A stretch of 64,000 nt of DNA from Anaerolineales bacterium UBA2395 (GTDB taxonomy: Bacteria; Chloroflexota; Anaerolineae; Anaerolineales; Villigracilaceae): NCBI GenBank assembly GCA_002343775.1, contig DDSH01000032.1:7999-71998 (forward strand), in the 5' to 3' direction. Under the pieces are notes generated by a model, which was not told where the DNA came from, ran no database searches, and was given only the letters and a program-made list of their open reading frames with translations. Below, piece by piece: positions 22,861-31,651 of the stretch. Within the stretch, counting starts at the first letter, position 1, and each line of letters starts with the position of its first letter. A program made the position numbers and the translations under genes.

Positions 22861-25334
22861 TTTACCCAAAGAGCGGGTACATGTGTATTCACTGCGGCTA
22901 TGAACATGCTACTGCTCCAGATCAATGTCCCCTCTGTAATGGAGAATGGCAGGCTTGGGAATTGCTCTTTGCGCCGCACGCTCTGGATGACCTGCGCGCA
23001 CAAGTCATGGGTTGGATTGCGCAACTACCCTTTCCGACCCTTATGGAATGGATCGCATCGCCCAAAGGTTTGCGTGTGCGCTTGTATTTGCCTCCGCATG
23101 TGGCAGAAGGAGTGGTGAATTCCTGGTCTGCCATGACCGGACAACATTCCAGATGGCGCAGTCTGGGCATCGTGAAGGTTCAATCCGATGGATATGCCTT
23201 GCATACATCGAATCGTTTGCCATCCCTGATCGCCTCAGCGAAAGATAGCGATCCATTGCTTGCAATCGGCAGTCGGCTGATCAGCTCTGCTCGCGAGGGA
23301 AAGGATGCCACTCTGCGCCTATGGCTGCTTGGGAATGAAGATCAACTTCAGGAAAAATTGCGTAGCTTGTCTTCCTACTCGTATGGCACCGAAGGTGGCG
23401 TCGGCAATGACACGCCGAATTCCTGGGGCATGCAACTGGACTTCCTGCGGGCAGGCTTATTTTTCGGGATGATTATGGCGGGCATCAGCGGCGGGATTTT
23501 GTTCGCAGATTGGTTCAATCCCTTTGCGGTCTCCATGTTCGTGATCGCCGGCATCACGATCTGCCTTGCTTCGGCACTTGGTATTCGGGACTGGCTCGCC
23601 TGGAGATCGATCCCCAAGGAAGTTGTGGAGAGACGGATACAGGAGCCGTTGTTGAAGGTAGCCTTTTCCATCTCTGAACCGATCCAACTTCCGTTATTGG
23701 CTGGTGAACAATTTTGGCATCCCATTGAATCAGTCTGGCCTGCAATCCAGAAACACACCTTCCCCTTGCCTGTCGGCGAACTTGCCGGACTGATCGCCCC
23801 GTTGCAACTGGGTGAAGGTTCGGGCTTGTTGGATCGCGCCGTCTGGCAGGAAGTGCCGGCGCCGCCGCCGTCCCAACCGTTGCTCGAAGCTGGTTTCAAG
23901 ATCGGGCAGAGCGTGGCTACTGGCGCGCTGGTCGGCGTCGATCCGGATGGACATGGTCTGGCGACAGGCGGCAGCCGTTCGGGTAAATCTTCCTTTGTGT
24001 ATTCCATGCTGGAGCAGTTGATCGCCAAAGGCGATGATGCACCGGGAATATTTTTAGTGGACCCGCATGTTTCATTGGCAGATGCCTTCCTGGATGCAAT
24101 TGCACAATTACCGGAAGAGCAGAAGCAAAAAGCAATCAAGCGATTGAGAGTCATTACCCCGGATCAACCGCAGGTCATTCCCTTGAATCTACTGGCCGTT
24201 CCGGATTTCACCTGGGCAGGTAATGCCATCGTGCAGGTCGGTCGGCGTATCTGGGATGACTACTGGGGTCCGCGTATGCAGGCGGCGCTATTGGGATTGT
24301 TCCGTCTCGCACATGTCTGGAACCAGCACCATCCAGAAGCCGGGCTGGGACTCTTGCATATCGTTTTCATGGCCTTCAATAAGAGATGGCGGCACACGGC
24401 AATGGCGTTGCTGCCGCCCGGCGAACGTATGGGTGCCCTGGCGCTTGATGCCTTGTTGGGTCAGATCGGGGAGGAGGATAAAAAGAGTCAGAGCTGGATC
24501 ACGGAGGTGATCAGCCCGGTGCTCTCCAAGGTCATGGCATTGGAACTCTCGCCGTGGTTGTTCTCCGCCATGCACCAGGAAAGTTTTGTGGACCTCAATC
24601 AATGGATCGACGAACGCGCCTGGATCGTATTACGTCTGCCTTCCGGTGAAATGGGACGTGAAGGGGCAAGGTTGACCGCCTCCGTGCTCTACAACGTCTT
24701 CGAGGCTGCTTATCGCAAGGCGACATTGGAGAAACCTGTCCCCTTTTACTTCATCGTCGATGAGGCGCAGGAGATCGGTTCGGGCATGCGCTTGGAGTCA
24801 ATGCTGGCAGAAGGCGCGAAGTTCGGCGCGCGCATGTTCGTGCTGGCGCAGTCGCTTTCGATGATGCGCAAGGTGGAAGGCATGGAGCCGGTCGTACAGG
24901 CAATGCTTGCCAATACCTCCACGCAGATGTTCTTTTCCCCCGACCCGGAGGATGCCGACCTGATCCGCGCCACCTTGAGTTCCACGGTGCGTTACGGGAA
25001 CATGACCCTTGACCTGCCTTCGTTGCAGTGCTGGCTGCGGGCGCGTATTGGTGGGCGCTGGCAGCCGCCGACCCTGACACAGATCAAACCTCTGCCGCGT
25101 GCGGATACCGCAAGAGTCCGGGCATTGATCGAGGAAGTGATCGCTGTCCATCCCCGTGATTATCTGCCAGCGAACGGCTGGCAGGAGAAGGCATCACGTG
25201 CGCTGAAGGACATGCTCCCCAAGGCTCTGGCGCCCCTCCTGGGTGAATTTTTAGCGGCGTGGATCGAGGAGCAAAACAATACCCAAATACAGCAGCCAGC
25301 GCCACAGGAAGATGAAAGGCGGTTGGGTTTCTGA
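22857..25334 (+). CDS. VirD4/TraG-like coupling ATPase with an N-terminal zinc ribbon
   Basis: 825 residues. Residues 10-27 form a rubredoxin-like zinc ribbon (CIHC...CPLC). Two membrane helices lie at about 197-217 and 222-240. The motor domain carries Walker A GGSRSGKSS at 371-379 and Walker B FYFIVDEAQEIG. Coupling proteins of this class feed DNA-protein substrates into a type IV secretion channel; the distance from zinc ribbon to motor is unusually long. AGGAG precedes ATG 22857. A conjugative relaxase would be expected nearby, but none is recognised in the window. Confidence 0.83.
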   Translation: MIYPKSGYMCIHCGYEHATAPDQCPLCNGEWQAWELLFAPHALDDLRAQVMGWIAQLPFPTLMEWIASPKGLRVRLYLPPHVAEGVVNSWSAMTGQHSRWRSLGIVKVQSDGYALHTSNRLPSLIASAKDSDPLLAIGSRLISSAREGKDATLRLWLLGNEDQLQEKLRSLSSYSYGTEGGVGNDTPNSWGMQLDFLRAGLFFGMIMAGISGGILFADWFNPFAVSMFVIAGITICLASALGIRDWLAWRSIPKEVVERRIQEPLLKVAFSISEPIQLPLLAGEQFWHPIESVWPAIQKHTFPLPVGELAGLIAPLQLGEGSGLLDRAVWQEVPAPPPSQPLLEAGFKIGQSVATGALVGVDPDGHGLATGGSRSGKSSFVYSMLEQLIAKGDDAPGIFLVDPHVSLADAFLDAIAQLPEEQKQKAIKRLRVITPDQPQVIPLNLLAVPDFTWAGNAIVQVGRRIWDDYWGPRMQAALLGLFRLAHVWNQHHPEAGLGLLHIVFMAFNKRWRHTAMALLPPGERMGALALDALLGQIGEEDKKSQSWITEVISPVLSKVMALELSPWLFSAMHQESFVDLNQWIDERAWIVLRLPSGEMGREGARLTASVLYNVFEAAYRKATLEKPVPFYFIVDEAQEIGSGMRLESMLAEGAKFGARMFVLAQSLSMMRKVEGMEPVVQAMLANTSTQMFFSPDPEDADLIRATLSSTVRYGNMTLDLPSLQCWLRARIGGRWQPPTLTQIKPLPRADTARVRALIEEVIAVHPRDYLPANGWQEKASRALKDMLPKALAPLLGEFLAAWIEEQNNTQIQQPAPQEDERRLGF

Positions 25335-25462
25335 TGACGGCGATGACCTTGCGTTTTCTGTTGGTGACGTGTGGCGGTTCGCTTGCCTGCGTATTGACGT
25401 GTATTGGCGTTATTTATTCCGCCTGGAGAATGTCCCGGCGAGACAATGGATGGGATCGATGA
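25334..25462 (+). CDS. Small membrane protein, 42 aa
   Basis: MTAMTLRFLLVTCGGSLACV plus a further hydrophobic stretch (one helix, about 5-30), then a charged tail WRMSRRDNGWDR. Its ATG overlaps the VirD4-like stop (ATGA) and its TGA overlaps the next ATG, so it is locked between two translated genes by 4-nt overlaps. That double coupling is the main evidence for it being real. No family is recognised. Confidence 0.55.
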   Translation: MTAMTLRFLLVTCGGSLACVLTCIGVIYSAWRMSRRDNGWDR

Positions 25463-25800
25463 GTGAGTTAAATGTGTTGATCGACCAAATGGTTTTGGAT
25501 ATCGGGACGCATGTCTTTCAGCTCGATGATCCACGTTTGCGAATGTTCCTGAATTGGCTGGCGGCTCATAGCGGCAGCATGAAGGTCCTCGCAGGCAATG
25601 TCCTCGATATGGACATCGCCGTGCTTCGAGGGACAGACTTGCAGGAAGGATTCAAGTCAGCTCTGAAGACCTGGCTGGAGTCCCTGCCGGCGCAGGGCAT
25701 GCTTTGGGAATACCGCACCATTTCCTTTGAAATTGCCTGGTGGCGCAACCTGGACCCTGTGCGGTTGAAGATGATCGTGGAATCGGAAACTGGGCAGTGA
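25459..25800 (+). CDS. Hypothetical protein, 113 aa
   Basis: MSELNVLIDQMVLDIGTHVFQLDDPRL... soluble alpha/beta with an EIAWWRNLDPVRLKMIVE C-terminal segment. No family is recognised. It is coupled by ATGA overlap to the 42-aa membrane gene upstream, and its stop is followed after 1 nt by the ATG of the next small gene. It is part of the secretion unit started at 21115. Confidence 0.6.
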   Translation: MSELNVLIDQMVLDIGTHVFQLDDPRLRMFLNWLAAHSGSMKVLAGNVLDMDIAVLRGTDLQEGFKSALKTWLESLPAQGMLWEYRTISFEIAWWRNLDPVRLKMIVESETGQ

Positions 25801-25801
25801 G

Positions 25802-25969
25802 ATGATGCGCTTCCTTGCCGGCCTGGGTGTCGGCATCTTTAGTGGGTATCTGCTGGGACTTGTGATTCCGCTCCAGGTGTTCATGATCGCCTGTCTTGTG
25901 CTTCTGGCGTTGGTGATTTTGTTGTTCTTCCTGTTCCATCTCGGCATCCGGGATTTCCAGGAATATTAG
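25802..25969 (+). CDS. Small two-helix membrane protein, 55 aa
   Basis: MMRFLAGLGVGIFSGYLLGL followed by a second hydrophobic helix (VFMIACLVLLALVILLFF) and a short tail FHLGIRDFQEY. Two glycine-rich transmembrane segments. It begins 1 nt after the previous stop (TGAGATG) and ends 9 nt before the large surface protein. Small hydrophobic proteins in this position are often inner-membrane parts of type IV secretion systems, such as VirB3- or VirB2-like proteins, but the sequence is too short to say. Confidence 0.55.
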   Translation: MMRFLAGLGVGIFSGYLLGLVIPLQVFMIACLVLLALVILLFFLFHLGIRDFQEY

Positions 25970-25978
25970 GAGTTAGTT

Positions 25979-28099
25979 ATGAAGCGTTATCAATGGATTG
26001 GGATAATCCTCTTCCTTCCCATTCTCTTTTTGTGGACATCCGCGTCCACCCATGCAGCGCCTCTGGCGGCGTATTCATTGCCGGAGGGACGCACTTATGA
26101 CCAGGCTCACAATACTGGCTACATCGACTGGAGTGGTTCTGCCCAGTACGTGTACATTACTCATCGCGATGGATCCTCACTTCCACCCGAGGAAGGTGGC
26201 ACATTTTGTGGTTCCAATTGTTCCGAGTGGGTCACGCGGCTGGGCAATGGTAGCGTTGCCAGCGGCTCCTTTGACCGCGATGTTTCATACTTCGAGATCA
26301 TGGTCGGCTTTACGCCTGACTCAAGTGTGGGCAATGCCGTGTTGCGGGCATGTTCCTCTGTGGATACATGGTACTTGCAAACAGGCTCTGGACTCCCAGG
26401 GTTTGTGAGTATGGCGATTGCTGTTCCAGCTGGCTGTCGTTCCTGGTCTTTAACCGCATCAGGTGGATATGTGGATTTTCGTTCCATCGACGTGGAATAC
26501 ATCGGTCCACCGTCCACTGCCACACCCACCCCGTCGCGGACACCCACGTTCACACCGACCATAACTCGCACACCGACAGCAACCTTTACACCCAGTCTGA
26601 CGCCGACGTTGACCTTCACGCCGACCATGACGTACACGCCCACGGCGACCTTCACCAATACGCCGTCGCCCACACCCACTCCGTTGCCGCCTCAAATTAC
26701 AGGCGTGGTAGTTTGTGATCTATGGGGCGATGCTGGTTGGTGCAGGGGGGATGAAACATTGGAACTCACCGCCAGTGATCCACAGGGATTTGATGTGACG
26801 ATCACTGGTGATTTGAACGGTCAACCGTTTACCTGTGGCGCTTCCTGTGACTTGCCTTTGCCAGAAGGAACTGGTACAGCCAACTACACTGTGACATCCA
26901 CCAGTGGGCGAGCTGCGAGTGGTTCGTCCACCTGGCAGCGGGATTGGACGCCACCTGATCTTGAAGTCAGCCTTCCGCCTGTTGATGGCAGGAATGGTTG
27001 GTATGTTTCGGAAGTGGACTTGTCTGCTACGGCAACAGATGTGATCTCTGGACTTTCATCCCTGCTGGCAAGCGCTGATGGTGGAGCAAGTTGGATCACT
27101 CCACCGATGCACTTCACAGATGGGTCACATGCTGTCCTGATATATGCCAGGGATGTGGCTGGAAATGAAGTGACAGCATCCAGGGTAATCCGCATAGACA
27201 CGGTTCCTCCGGTCGCTCAAATCACATCCCATTCCAATGGAGAGGTTGTGCAGGGTGATGTACGCTTCGCTGGAAGTTTGGTGGATGGCATGTCCGGTCC
27301 GGATGGAGGTGAAGTCTCGGTTGACGGAGGAAATACCTGGCAGGCAGTCTCGATGAGCGCAGGAGATGGCTGGTCTTATATCTGGCATTCCGGTGAAGTG
27401 CCCAATGGCGAGTACACCATCCAGATGCGTGGCAGGGATCGCGCCGGCAATGTTGGCGATTTGGTTTCGATTGCGTTGACTGTGGACAATGCCCCGCCCG
27501 CCGTGTCCATCACAGAACGGTGGTGGATTTGGGAAAACGGAACTCTGAAGGTTTCCCCCAATCACTTTCCGATTGCCAGCATCCAGGTGACCATCCGTGA
27601 TCCGCGAAAGCGTTGGAAGGAGTTGGTGTTGGACTTTGATCCCGGCAGGAATTCCTATGTAGTGAAATGGGATCGGCGCTTTGGGGATGGAACGTTGGCG
27701 CCAGTTGGGGAATACCCAGTTCTGGCAGAAGCTTGTGATGTAAATGGGTTATGCGGACAGGATGCGGGCAGGATCGTGATCCCAGAGGTGGCAACATTGA
27801 CTGCCACTCTGACTCCATCTCCAACAGCGACCAGCACTTTGATGCCTTCGATAACGCCGGTGGCAACACAAATACCGCCAACAACGACCTTGGTATTGAG
27901 CACACCTGTACCAGAGGAGATAACTGAACCTGCTCAGTCCTCCCTGCCACTTTGGCAGATCATTGGCTTGTTGGGATTGTTTATGGTGATCGCGTCTGCC
28001 AGTGTAGTTGACCCTCGCCCCAAAGCGCTGGAAAGATTGGGTGAAACGTTCAGGAACATGTCTGAAAGCTCAAAAGACGAATCTATTAATAACAAATAA
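25979..28099 (+). CDS. Large secreted surface protein with TPT-rich linkers and Ig-like repeats
   Basis: 706 residues. A signal peptide (MKRYQWIGIILFLPILFLW, cleavage after THAAP-like residues) is followed by an N-terminal domain with paired cysteines and then a long Thr/Pro linker (about residues 181-238, TPT repeats). Several Ig/big-domain-like repeats (about 240-540) contain YARDVAGNEV and RGRDRAGNVGD motifs. A second TPS-rich linker precedes a C-terminal membrane helix (about 650-672) with a basic tail. This architecture is common in Chloroflexota adhesins and stalk proteins. GGAG precedes the ATG. Placement after the VirB4/VirD4 genes suggests a contact or adhesin role for the machine. 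Confidence 0.78.
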   Translation: MKRYQWIGIILFLPILFLWTSASTHAAPLAAYSLPEGRTYDQAHNTGYIDWSGSAQYVYITHRDGSSLPPEEGGTFCGSNCSEWVTRLGNGSVASGSFDRDVSYFEIMVGFTPDSSVGNAVLRACSSVDTWYLQTGSGLPGFVSMAIAVPAGCRSWSLTASGGYVDFRSIDVEYIGPPSTATPTPSRTPTFTPTITRTPTATFTPSLTPTLTFTPTMTYTPTATFTNTPSPTPTPLPPQITGVVVCDLWGDAGWCRGDETLELTASDPQGFDVTITGDLNGQPFTCGASCDLPLPEGTGTANYTVTSTSGRAASGSSTWQRDWTPPDLEVSLPPVDGRNGWYVSEVDLSATATDVISGLSSLLASADGGASWITPPMHFTDGSHAVLIYARDVAGNEVTASRVIRIDTVPPVAQITSHSNGEVVQGDVRFAGSLVDGMSGPDGGEVSVDGGNTWQAVSMSAGDGWSYIWHSGEVPNGEYTIQMRGRDRAGNVGDLVSIALTVDNAPPAVSITERWWIWENGTLKVSPNHFPIASIQVTIRDPRKRWKELVLDFDPGRNSYVVKWDRRFGDGTLAPVGEYPVLAEACDVNGLCGQDAGRIVIPEVATLTATLTPSPTATSTLMPSITPVATQIPPTTTLVLSTPVPEEITEPAQSSLPLWQIIGLLGLFMVIASASVVDPRPKALERLGETFRNMSESSKDESINNK

Positions 28100-28122
28100 C
28101 GAAAAGGAAAAGGAAAAGAAAA

Positions 28123-28671
28123 ATGGAAATACTTCTTGCTATTGTGGTGGCATCCGCCGTGATCTTCTTTGGCGCATTGATCAGTATGGGAAACGAACGC
28201 CAAAGACGGGCATTAGACAACTTGCGCGAACAGGTCTTTTTATGGGCTGTAAATGATTTGCAGATCAAGAGAGAGAAATTGGCGCGTGATGTCAAGGTTG
28301 AACATCCGTTGGGCTGGTTCAAAAATGTGATTTCAAAAACATGTAACCTTGAAGGAGATTTTCAGTTAGTTGAAGTCTTTGAAAGTCCTGCAGTGATGGT
28401 ATGCACCTATTCCGAATCAGGAAAAAATATTATCCTGACACCATTATCTCCTGATGCAATACGCAGGCTGGCGTATAAGAATCATAGTCGGATAACCAAA
28501 TTTGCCGATGGAAATCCATTATTGACCCTTCCGCGCAACGTCGCGGTGAAGGAAGTATCTGTGTTGAATGGCGGTTTTCTTTTTGATCTGGAATTACCAC
28601 TTGCATGGAAGGGGCTGACTGGACGGGATGTACTACATATGGATCGTTTATGGGTGTATGCGTTGCCCTAG
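28123..28671 (+). CDS. Membrane-anchored hypothetical protein, 182 aa
   Basis: One N-terminal helix (MEILLAIVVASAVIFFGALI) and a soluble domain of about 155 residues with a basic N-terminal part and beta-rich C-terminal half. No family is recognised. An A/G-rich ribosome site (AAAAGGAAAAGGAAAAG) precedes ATG 28123. It is the last gene before the copper island and probably ends the 21115 transcription unit. Confidence 0.6.
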   Translation: MEILLAIVVASAVIFFGALISMGNERQRRALDNLREQVFLWAVNDLQIKREKLARDVKVEHPLGWFKNVISKTCNLEGDFQLVEVFESPAVMVCTYSESGKNIILTPLSPDAIRRLAYKNHSRITKFADGNPLLTLPRNVAVKEVSVLNGGFLFDLELPLAWKGLTGRDVLHMDRLWVYALP

Positions 28672-28714
28672 TTACTGCACCTGGGTTAGCTTCCTGCCGA
28701 CCGCTCGAATAACC

Positions 28715-28768
28715 TTTACCATATCTTTATAGTCGCTTTACACCCTTTTCAACCACCAATCCTATACT
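28715..28768 (+). promoter_or_regulatory. Array of four 11-bp repeats ending 8 nt before a -10 box
   Basis: TTTACCATATC, TTTATAGTCGC, TTTACACCCTT and TTCAACC follow in strict 11-bp register (28715, 28726, 28737, 28748), then 8 nt, then TATACT (28763-28768). The same layout occurs on the minus strand before the multicopper oxidase at 37788 and the zinc-ribbon gene at 44952. Direct repeats at 11-bp phase overlapping the -35 are the usual sites of OmpR/PhoB-type response regulators, and such a regulator is encoded 1 kb downstream. Confidence 0.65.
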
Positions 28769-28821
28769 GGTGTCATAAAACAACACACAACCGTGTGAAA
28801 CATCAAAATAGGAGATTATCC

Positions 28822-29661
28822 ATGAACAAAACTTTAAGTATGACCCTGACCGTTATTGCAGTCATTGCGCTGGCTGCAGTCGTCTTCTTCGCGGGGAGCA
28901 TGTATGCCCGCGCGAACGCCTTTGGACCGTCCATGATGAGCGGTTACGGTTGGAACAATAACAATGCCTACGGACCTTCCATGATGAATGGTGGCGGACC
29001 CAATATGATGGGTGGCAACGGTGGAATGATGAATGGCAGTACTGGAATGGGACCCAACATGATGGGCGGATACGGCTACAATCCCACCAACGTTACTCCT
29101 CTCACCATTGACCAGACGAAAGCCGCCGCTGAGAAATATATGGCGAATCTGGATAATTCCGATCTGGAGGTTGCCGAGATCATGATCTTCGATAACAACG
29201 GCTATGTGATCGTCAAGGAAATCAGCACGGGGATCGGCGCCTTCGAGTTGCTTGTAGACCCCACTTCGCAGATTGTCTACCCTGAGCATGGTCCAAACAT
29301 GATGTGGAACCTGAAATACAGCGGACTCAATCACCAATACATGATGGGCGTCAACGGTGGAATGATGGGCATGATGGGCGGCAATAATGGAATGATGAAT
29401 GGTTGGAACAGCGCCACCCCACTAGATGTCACTGCTGAACTGACAGTCACTCCCGAACAGGCTGTTCAATACGCCCAGCAATATCTTGATACAAATTATG
29501 CGGGTGCAACCGCCGCGACTGATCCTGCACAGTTCTATGGTTATTACACTCTTGATTTCGAGAAGGATGGCAAGATCATTGGCATGTTGAGTGTCAATGG
29601 CTACAGTGGACAAATCTTCCTGCACACCTGGCATGGGACCTTCATCGAGGAAACCGAGTAA
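28822..29661 (+). CDS. Methionine-rich envelope protein with PepSY-like repeats
   Basis: 279 residues. A signal anchor (about 7-30) is followed by two Met/Gly/Asn-rich blocks (about 33-84 and 176-202) full of MMGG and MMNG motifs, the kind used to bind Cu(I). Two PepSY-like domains follow them: about 88-140 (TIDQTKAAAEKYMANLDNSDLEVAEI) and about 212-270. It is probably an extracytoplasmic copper sink or a partner of the adjacent sensor. TAGGAG before ATG 28822 sets the start. Four 11-bp repeats upstream suggest control by the OmpR-type regulator encoded next. Confidence 0.72.
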   Translation: MNKTLSMTLTVIAVIALAAVVFFAGSMYARANAFGPSMMSGYGWNNNNAYGPSMMNGGGPNMMGGNGGMMNGSTGMGPNMMGGYGYNPTNVTPLTIDQTKAAAEKYMANLDNSDLEVAEIMIFDNNGYVIVKEISTGIGAFELLVDPTSQIVYPEHGPNMMWNLKYSGLNHQYMMGVNGGMMGMMGGNNGMMNGWNSATPLDVTAELTVTPEQAVQYAQQYLDTNYAGATAATDPAQFYGYYTLDFEKDGKIIGMLSVNGYSGQIFLHTWHGTFIEETE

Positions 29662-29679
29662 GACTCGGACTCAAACTAT

Positions 29680-29713
29680 AAGATGCGCCGAGATAAGCCA
29701 TTCGGCGCATCTT
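29680..29713 (+). terminator. Terminator/attenuator between the Met-rich gene and its regulator
   Basis: AAGATGCGCCGA (29680-29691) pairs perfectly with TCGGCGCATCTT (29702-29713), followed by AATTTAT. Read-through would let the upstream repeat-array promoter reach the two-component genes. Confidence 0.75.
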
Positions 29714-29781
29714 AATTTATGCAGGTGAAGTTACAATACTGGCAAACTCCTCAACCAATTATCCAACTATAAGAGTAGCAC

Positions 29782-30465
29782 ATGACAAAAATCCTGGTCA
29801 TCGACGACGAGCCTTCCATCGTCAATCTTGTTACCGCCTATCTCAAGCCCGAAGGCTATGAGATTTACACAGCGACGGATGGTCCGTCGGGTCTTAAGTC
29901 TGCCCGTGCTTTCAAGCCCGAACTCATCATCCTGGATATCATGCTTCCTGGCATGGATGGAATTGAACTGCTCTCACGCTTGCGCCGCGAATCAGAAGTG
30001 TATGTAATTCTGTTGACCGCGAAAACCGAAGAGACCGACAAGGTTGTTGGTCTTTCCGTTGGCGCAGACGATTATGTGACCAAACCTTTCAGCCCGCGCG
30101 AATTGGTGGCACGAGTCAAAGCCGCGATCATGCGCATTCAAACGGGATCAGGTTCAGGGTTCGAAACGAGCGTGCTGTCCTTTCGTCATTTACATATGGA
30201 TGTTGGCGCACGCATCGTTAAGGTCGATGATCAAGAGATTGAATTGACCGCCATTGAATTCGATTTGTTGAAAACGCTGGCTGAAAACCGCGGCAGGGTA
30301 CTCACACGCGAGCAGTTGCTGGAGAAAGTATGGGGCGGCGAATACTTTGGCGAAATGCGCGTCGTGGATGTGCATCTCGGACATGTCCGTCAGAAGTTGG
30401 GACATGAAGATTTAATCGCGACGGTGCGCGGCGTCGGTTATAGATTTGAAGATGAACCGTTGTAA
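29782..30465 (+). CDS. OmpR/PhoB-family response regulator
   Basis: 227 residues. Receiver domain 1-120 with phosphoacceptor Asp52 (LIILDIMLPGMDG) and the conserved Lys in VTKPFSPREL. The winged-helix DNA-binding domain (about 130-225) has ELTAIEFDLLKTLAENRGRVLTREQLL and VRGVGYRF. It pairs with the sensor kinase 8 nt downstream. Such regulators bind tandem direct repeats; the 11-bp arrays before 28822, 37788 and 44952 are the best candidates in the window. Confidence 0.92.
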   Translation: MTKILVIDDEPSIVNLVTAYLKPEGYEIYTATDGPSGLKSARAFKPELIILDIMLPGMDGIELLSRLRRESEVYVILLTAKTEETDKVVGLSVGADDYVTKPFSPRELVARVKAAIMRIQTGSGSGFETSVLSFRHLHMDVGARIVKVDDQEIELTAIEFDLLKTLAENRGRVLTREQLLEKVWGGEYFGEMRVVDVHLGHVRQKLGHEDLIATVRGVGYRFEDEPL

Positions 30466-30472
30466 GTGAGGA

Positions 30473-31606
30473 ATGATGATTGATTATTTCCGACGTCGCT
30501 TGGGCGCAAGGCTGTTACTGTCCTATCTTGTAATTATCGTGGTCGGGGTGTTGGTATTGGTGATCGCTAGTCAATTCATCCTGCCAACATCCTTTAACCG
30601 CCACATGAATGGAATGATGGATGGCGGCATGGGAATGGGGATGGGTATGAACAATTCGATGGGACAACTGTATGTGGATTTCCGCGCCAGTTTCAACGAA
30701 GCCCTGACGTATGCAACGCTGGCAGCCATGCTCGCCGCATCCATTCTCAGCTTATTCTTCAGTCGCAGTGTGATCGCTCCCGTCCATGCCATGTCGCTTG
30801 CCACACAACGAATTGCCGACGGGCAATATGACGAGCGCGTGCAAGTCAATGGCAATGACGAACTCGCACAACTTGCAGTATATTTCAATCAGATGGCTGA
30901 AAAGCTAAATGAGGTTGAAACCATGCGTCGCCAACTGATCGGTGATGTCAGCCACGAATTGCGCACGCCGCTCACCGCCATCAAAGGTTCGATGGAAGGA
31001 TTGATGGACGGTGTCCTGCCCGCGACAGACGAGACCTATCAACAGGTCCATGCAGAAGCAGAGCGGCTTAATCACCTCGTAAACGATCTGCAGGAACTCA
31101 GCCGCGTTGAAGCCCGCGCCTATCAACTGGATATTCGCCCATTGGATGCTTCCACGCTGGTACGAACGGTGACCAAGCGCCTTTTCTCTCACGCGGAATC
31201 AAAACGCATCACACTCGACTTTGAACTGTCTCCTGACCTTCCACATGTTCTGGCTGATGAAGATCGCGCCGTGCAAGTGTTGACCAACCTAACAGGCAAT
31301 GCTTTGCAATACACGCCAGACGGTGGTAGAGTCACCATTTCCGCAAAGAGGATCAGTAATGCGATCCAATTTTCCGTTCGTGACACGGGGATTGGAATAC
31401 CGCCCGAACATCTTTCGCACATCTTCGACCGCTTCTATCGCGTGGACAAATCCCGTTCACGTCAGACAGGTGGTGGAAGCGGCATCGGCTTGACGATCGC
31501 GCGCGCCCTCATCGAAGCGCACGGCGGACGTATCTGGGTAGAGTCGGCAGGTGAAGAGCTGGGAAGCGTATTCAACTTCACAATACCCATCGCAAAATCA
31601 AAATAG
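30473..31606 (+). CDS. Sensor histidine kinase with a Met-rich extracytoplasmic loop
   Basis: 377 residues. TM1 at about 14-38 and TM2 at about 77-97 bracket an external segment of only about 38 residues, with eight methionines between 45 and 63 (HMNGMMDGGMGMGMG) and no PAS or Cache domain. HAMP (about 98-150), His161 in DVSHELRTPLTAIKG, and an HATPase domain with N, G1 and G2 boxes follow. The loop looks like a direct Cu(I)- or Ag(I)-binding site. It is co-transcribed with the OmpR-type regulator. ATG 30473 has GTGAGG just before it. Confidence 0.88.
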   Translation: MMIDYFRRRLGARLLLSYLVIIVVGVLVLVIASQFILPTSFNRHMNGMMDGGMGMGMGMNNSMGQLYVDFRASFNEALTYATLAAMLAASILSLFFSRSVIAPVHAMSLATQRIADGQYDERVQVNGNDELAQLAVYFNQMAEKLNEVETMRRQLIGDVSHELRTPLTAIKGSMEGLMDGVLPATDETYQQVHAEAERLNHLVNDLQELSRVEARAYQLDIRPLDASTLVRTVTKRLFSHAESKRITLDFELSPDLPHVLADEDRAVQVLTNLTGNALQYTPDGGRVTISAKRISNAIQFSVRDTGIGIPPEHLSHIFDRFYRVDKSRSRQTGGGSGIGLTIARALIEAHGGRIWVESAGEELGSVFNFTIPIAKSK

Positions 31607-31637
31607 CGGCAGGATTGTGCAATCTCGCCGCTATTTT
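31600..31637. terminator. Bidirectional terminator
   Basis: AAAATAGCGGC (31600-31610) pairs perfectly with GCCGCTATTTT (31627-31637). It lies between the convergent sensor kinase (+) and selenoprotein-type gene (-), with T-runs on both sides. Confidence 0.85.
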
Positions 31638-31651
31638 GACTCTTGTGGATT

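Noticed and set aside
28748..28770. CueR/MerR-type operator CACCA-N9-TGGTG
   Set aside because: Five-base arms around a 9-nt core are short, the repeat is not centred in a -35/-10 spacer, and the 11-bp repeat array explains the region better.
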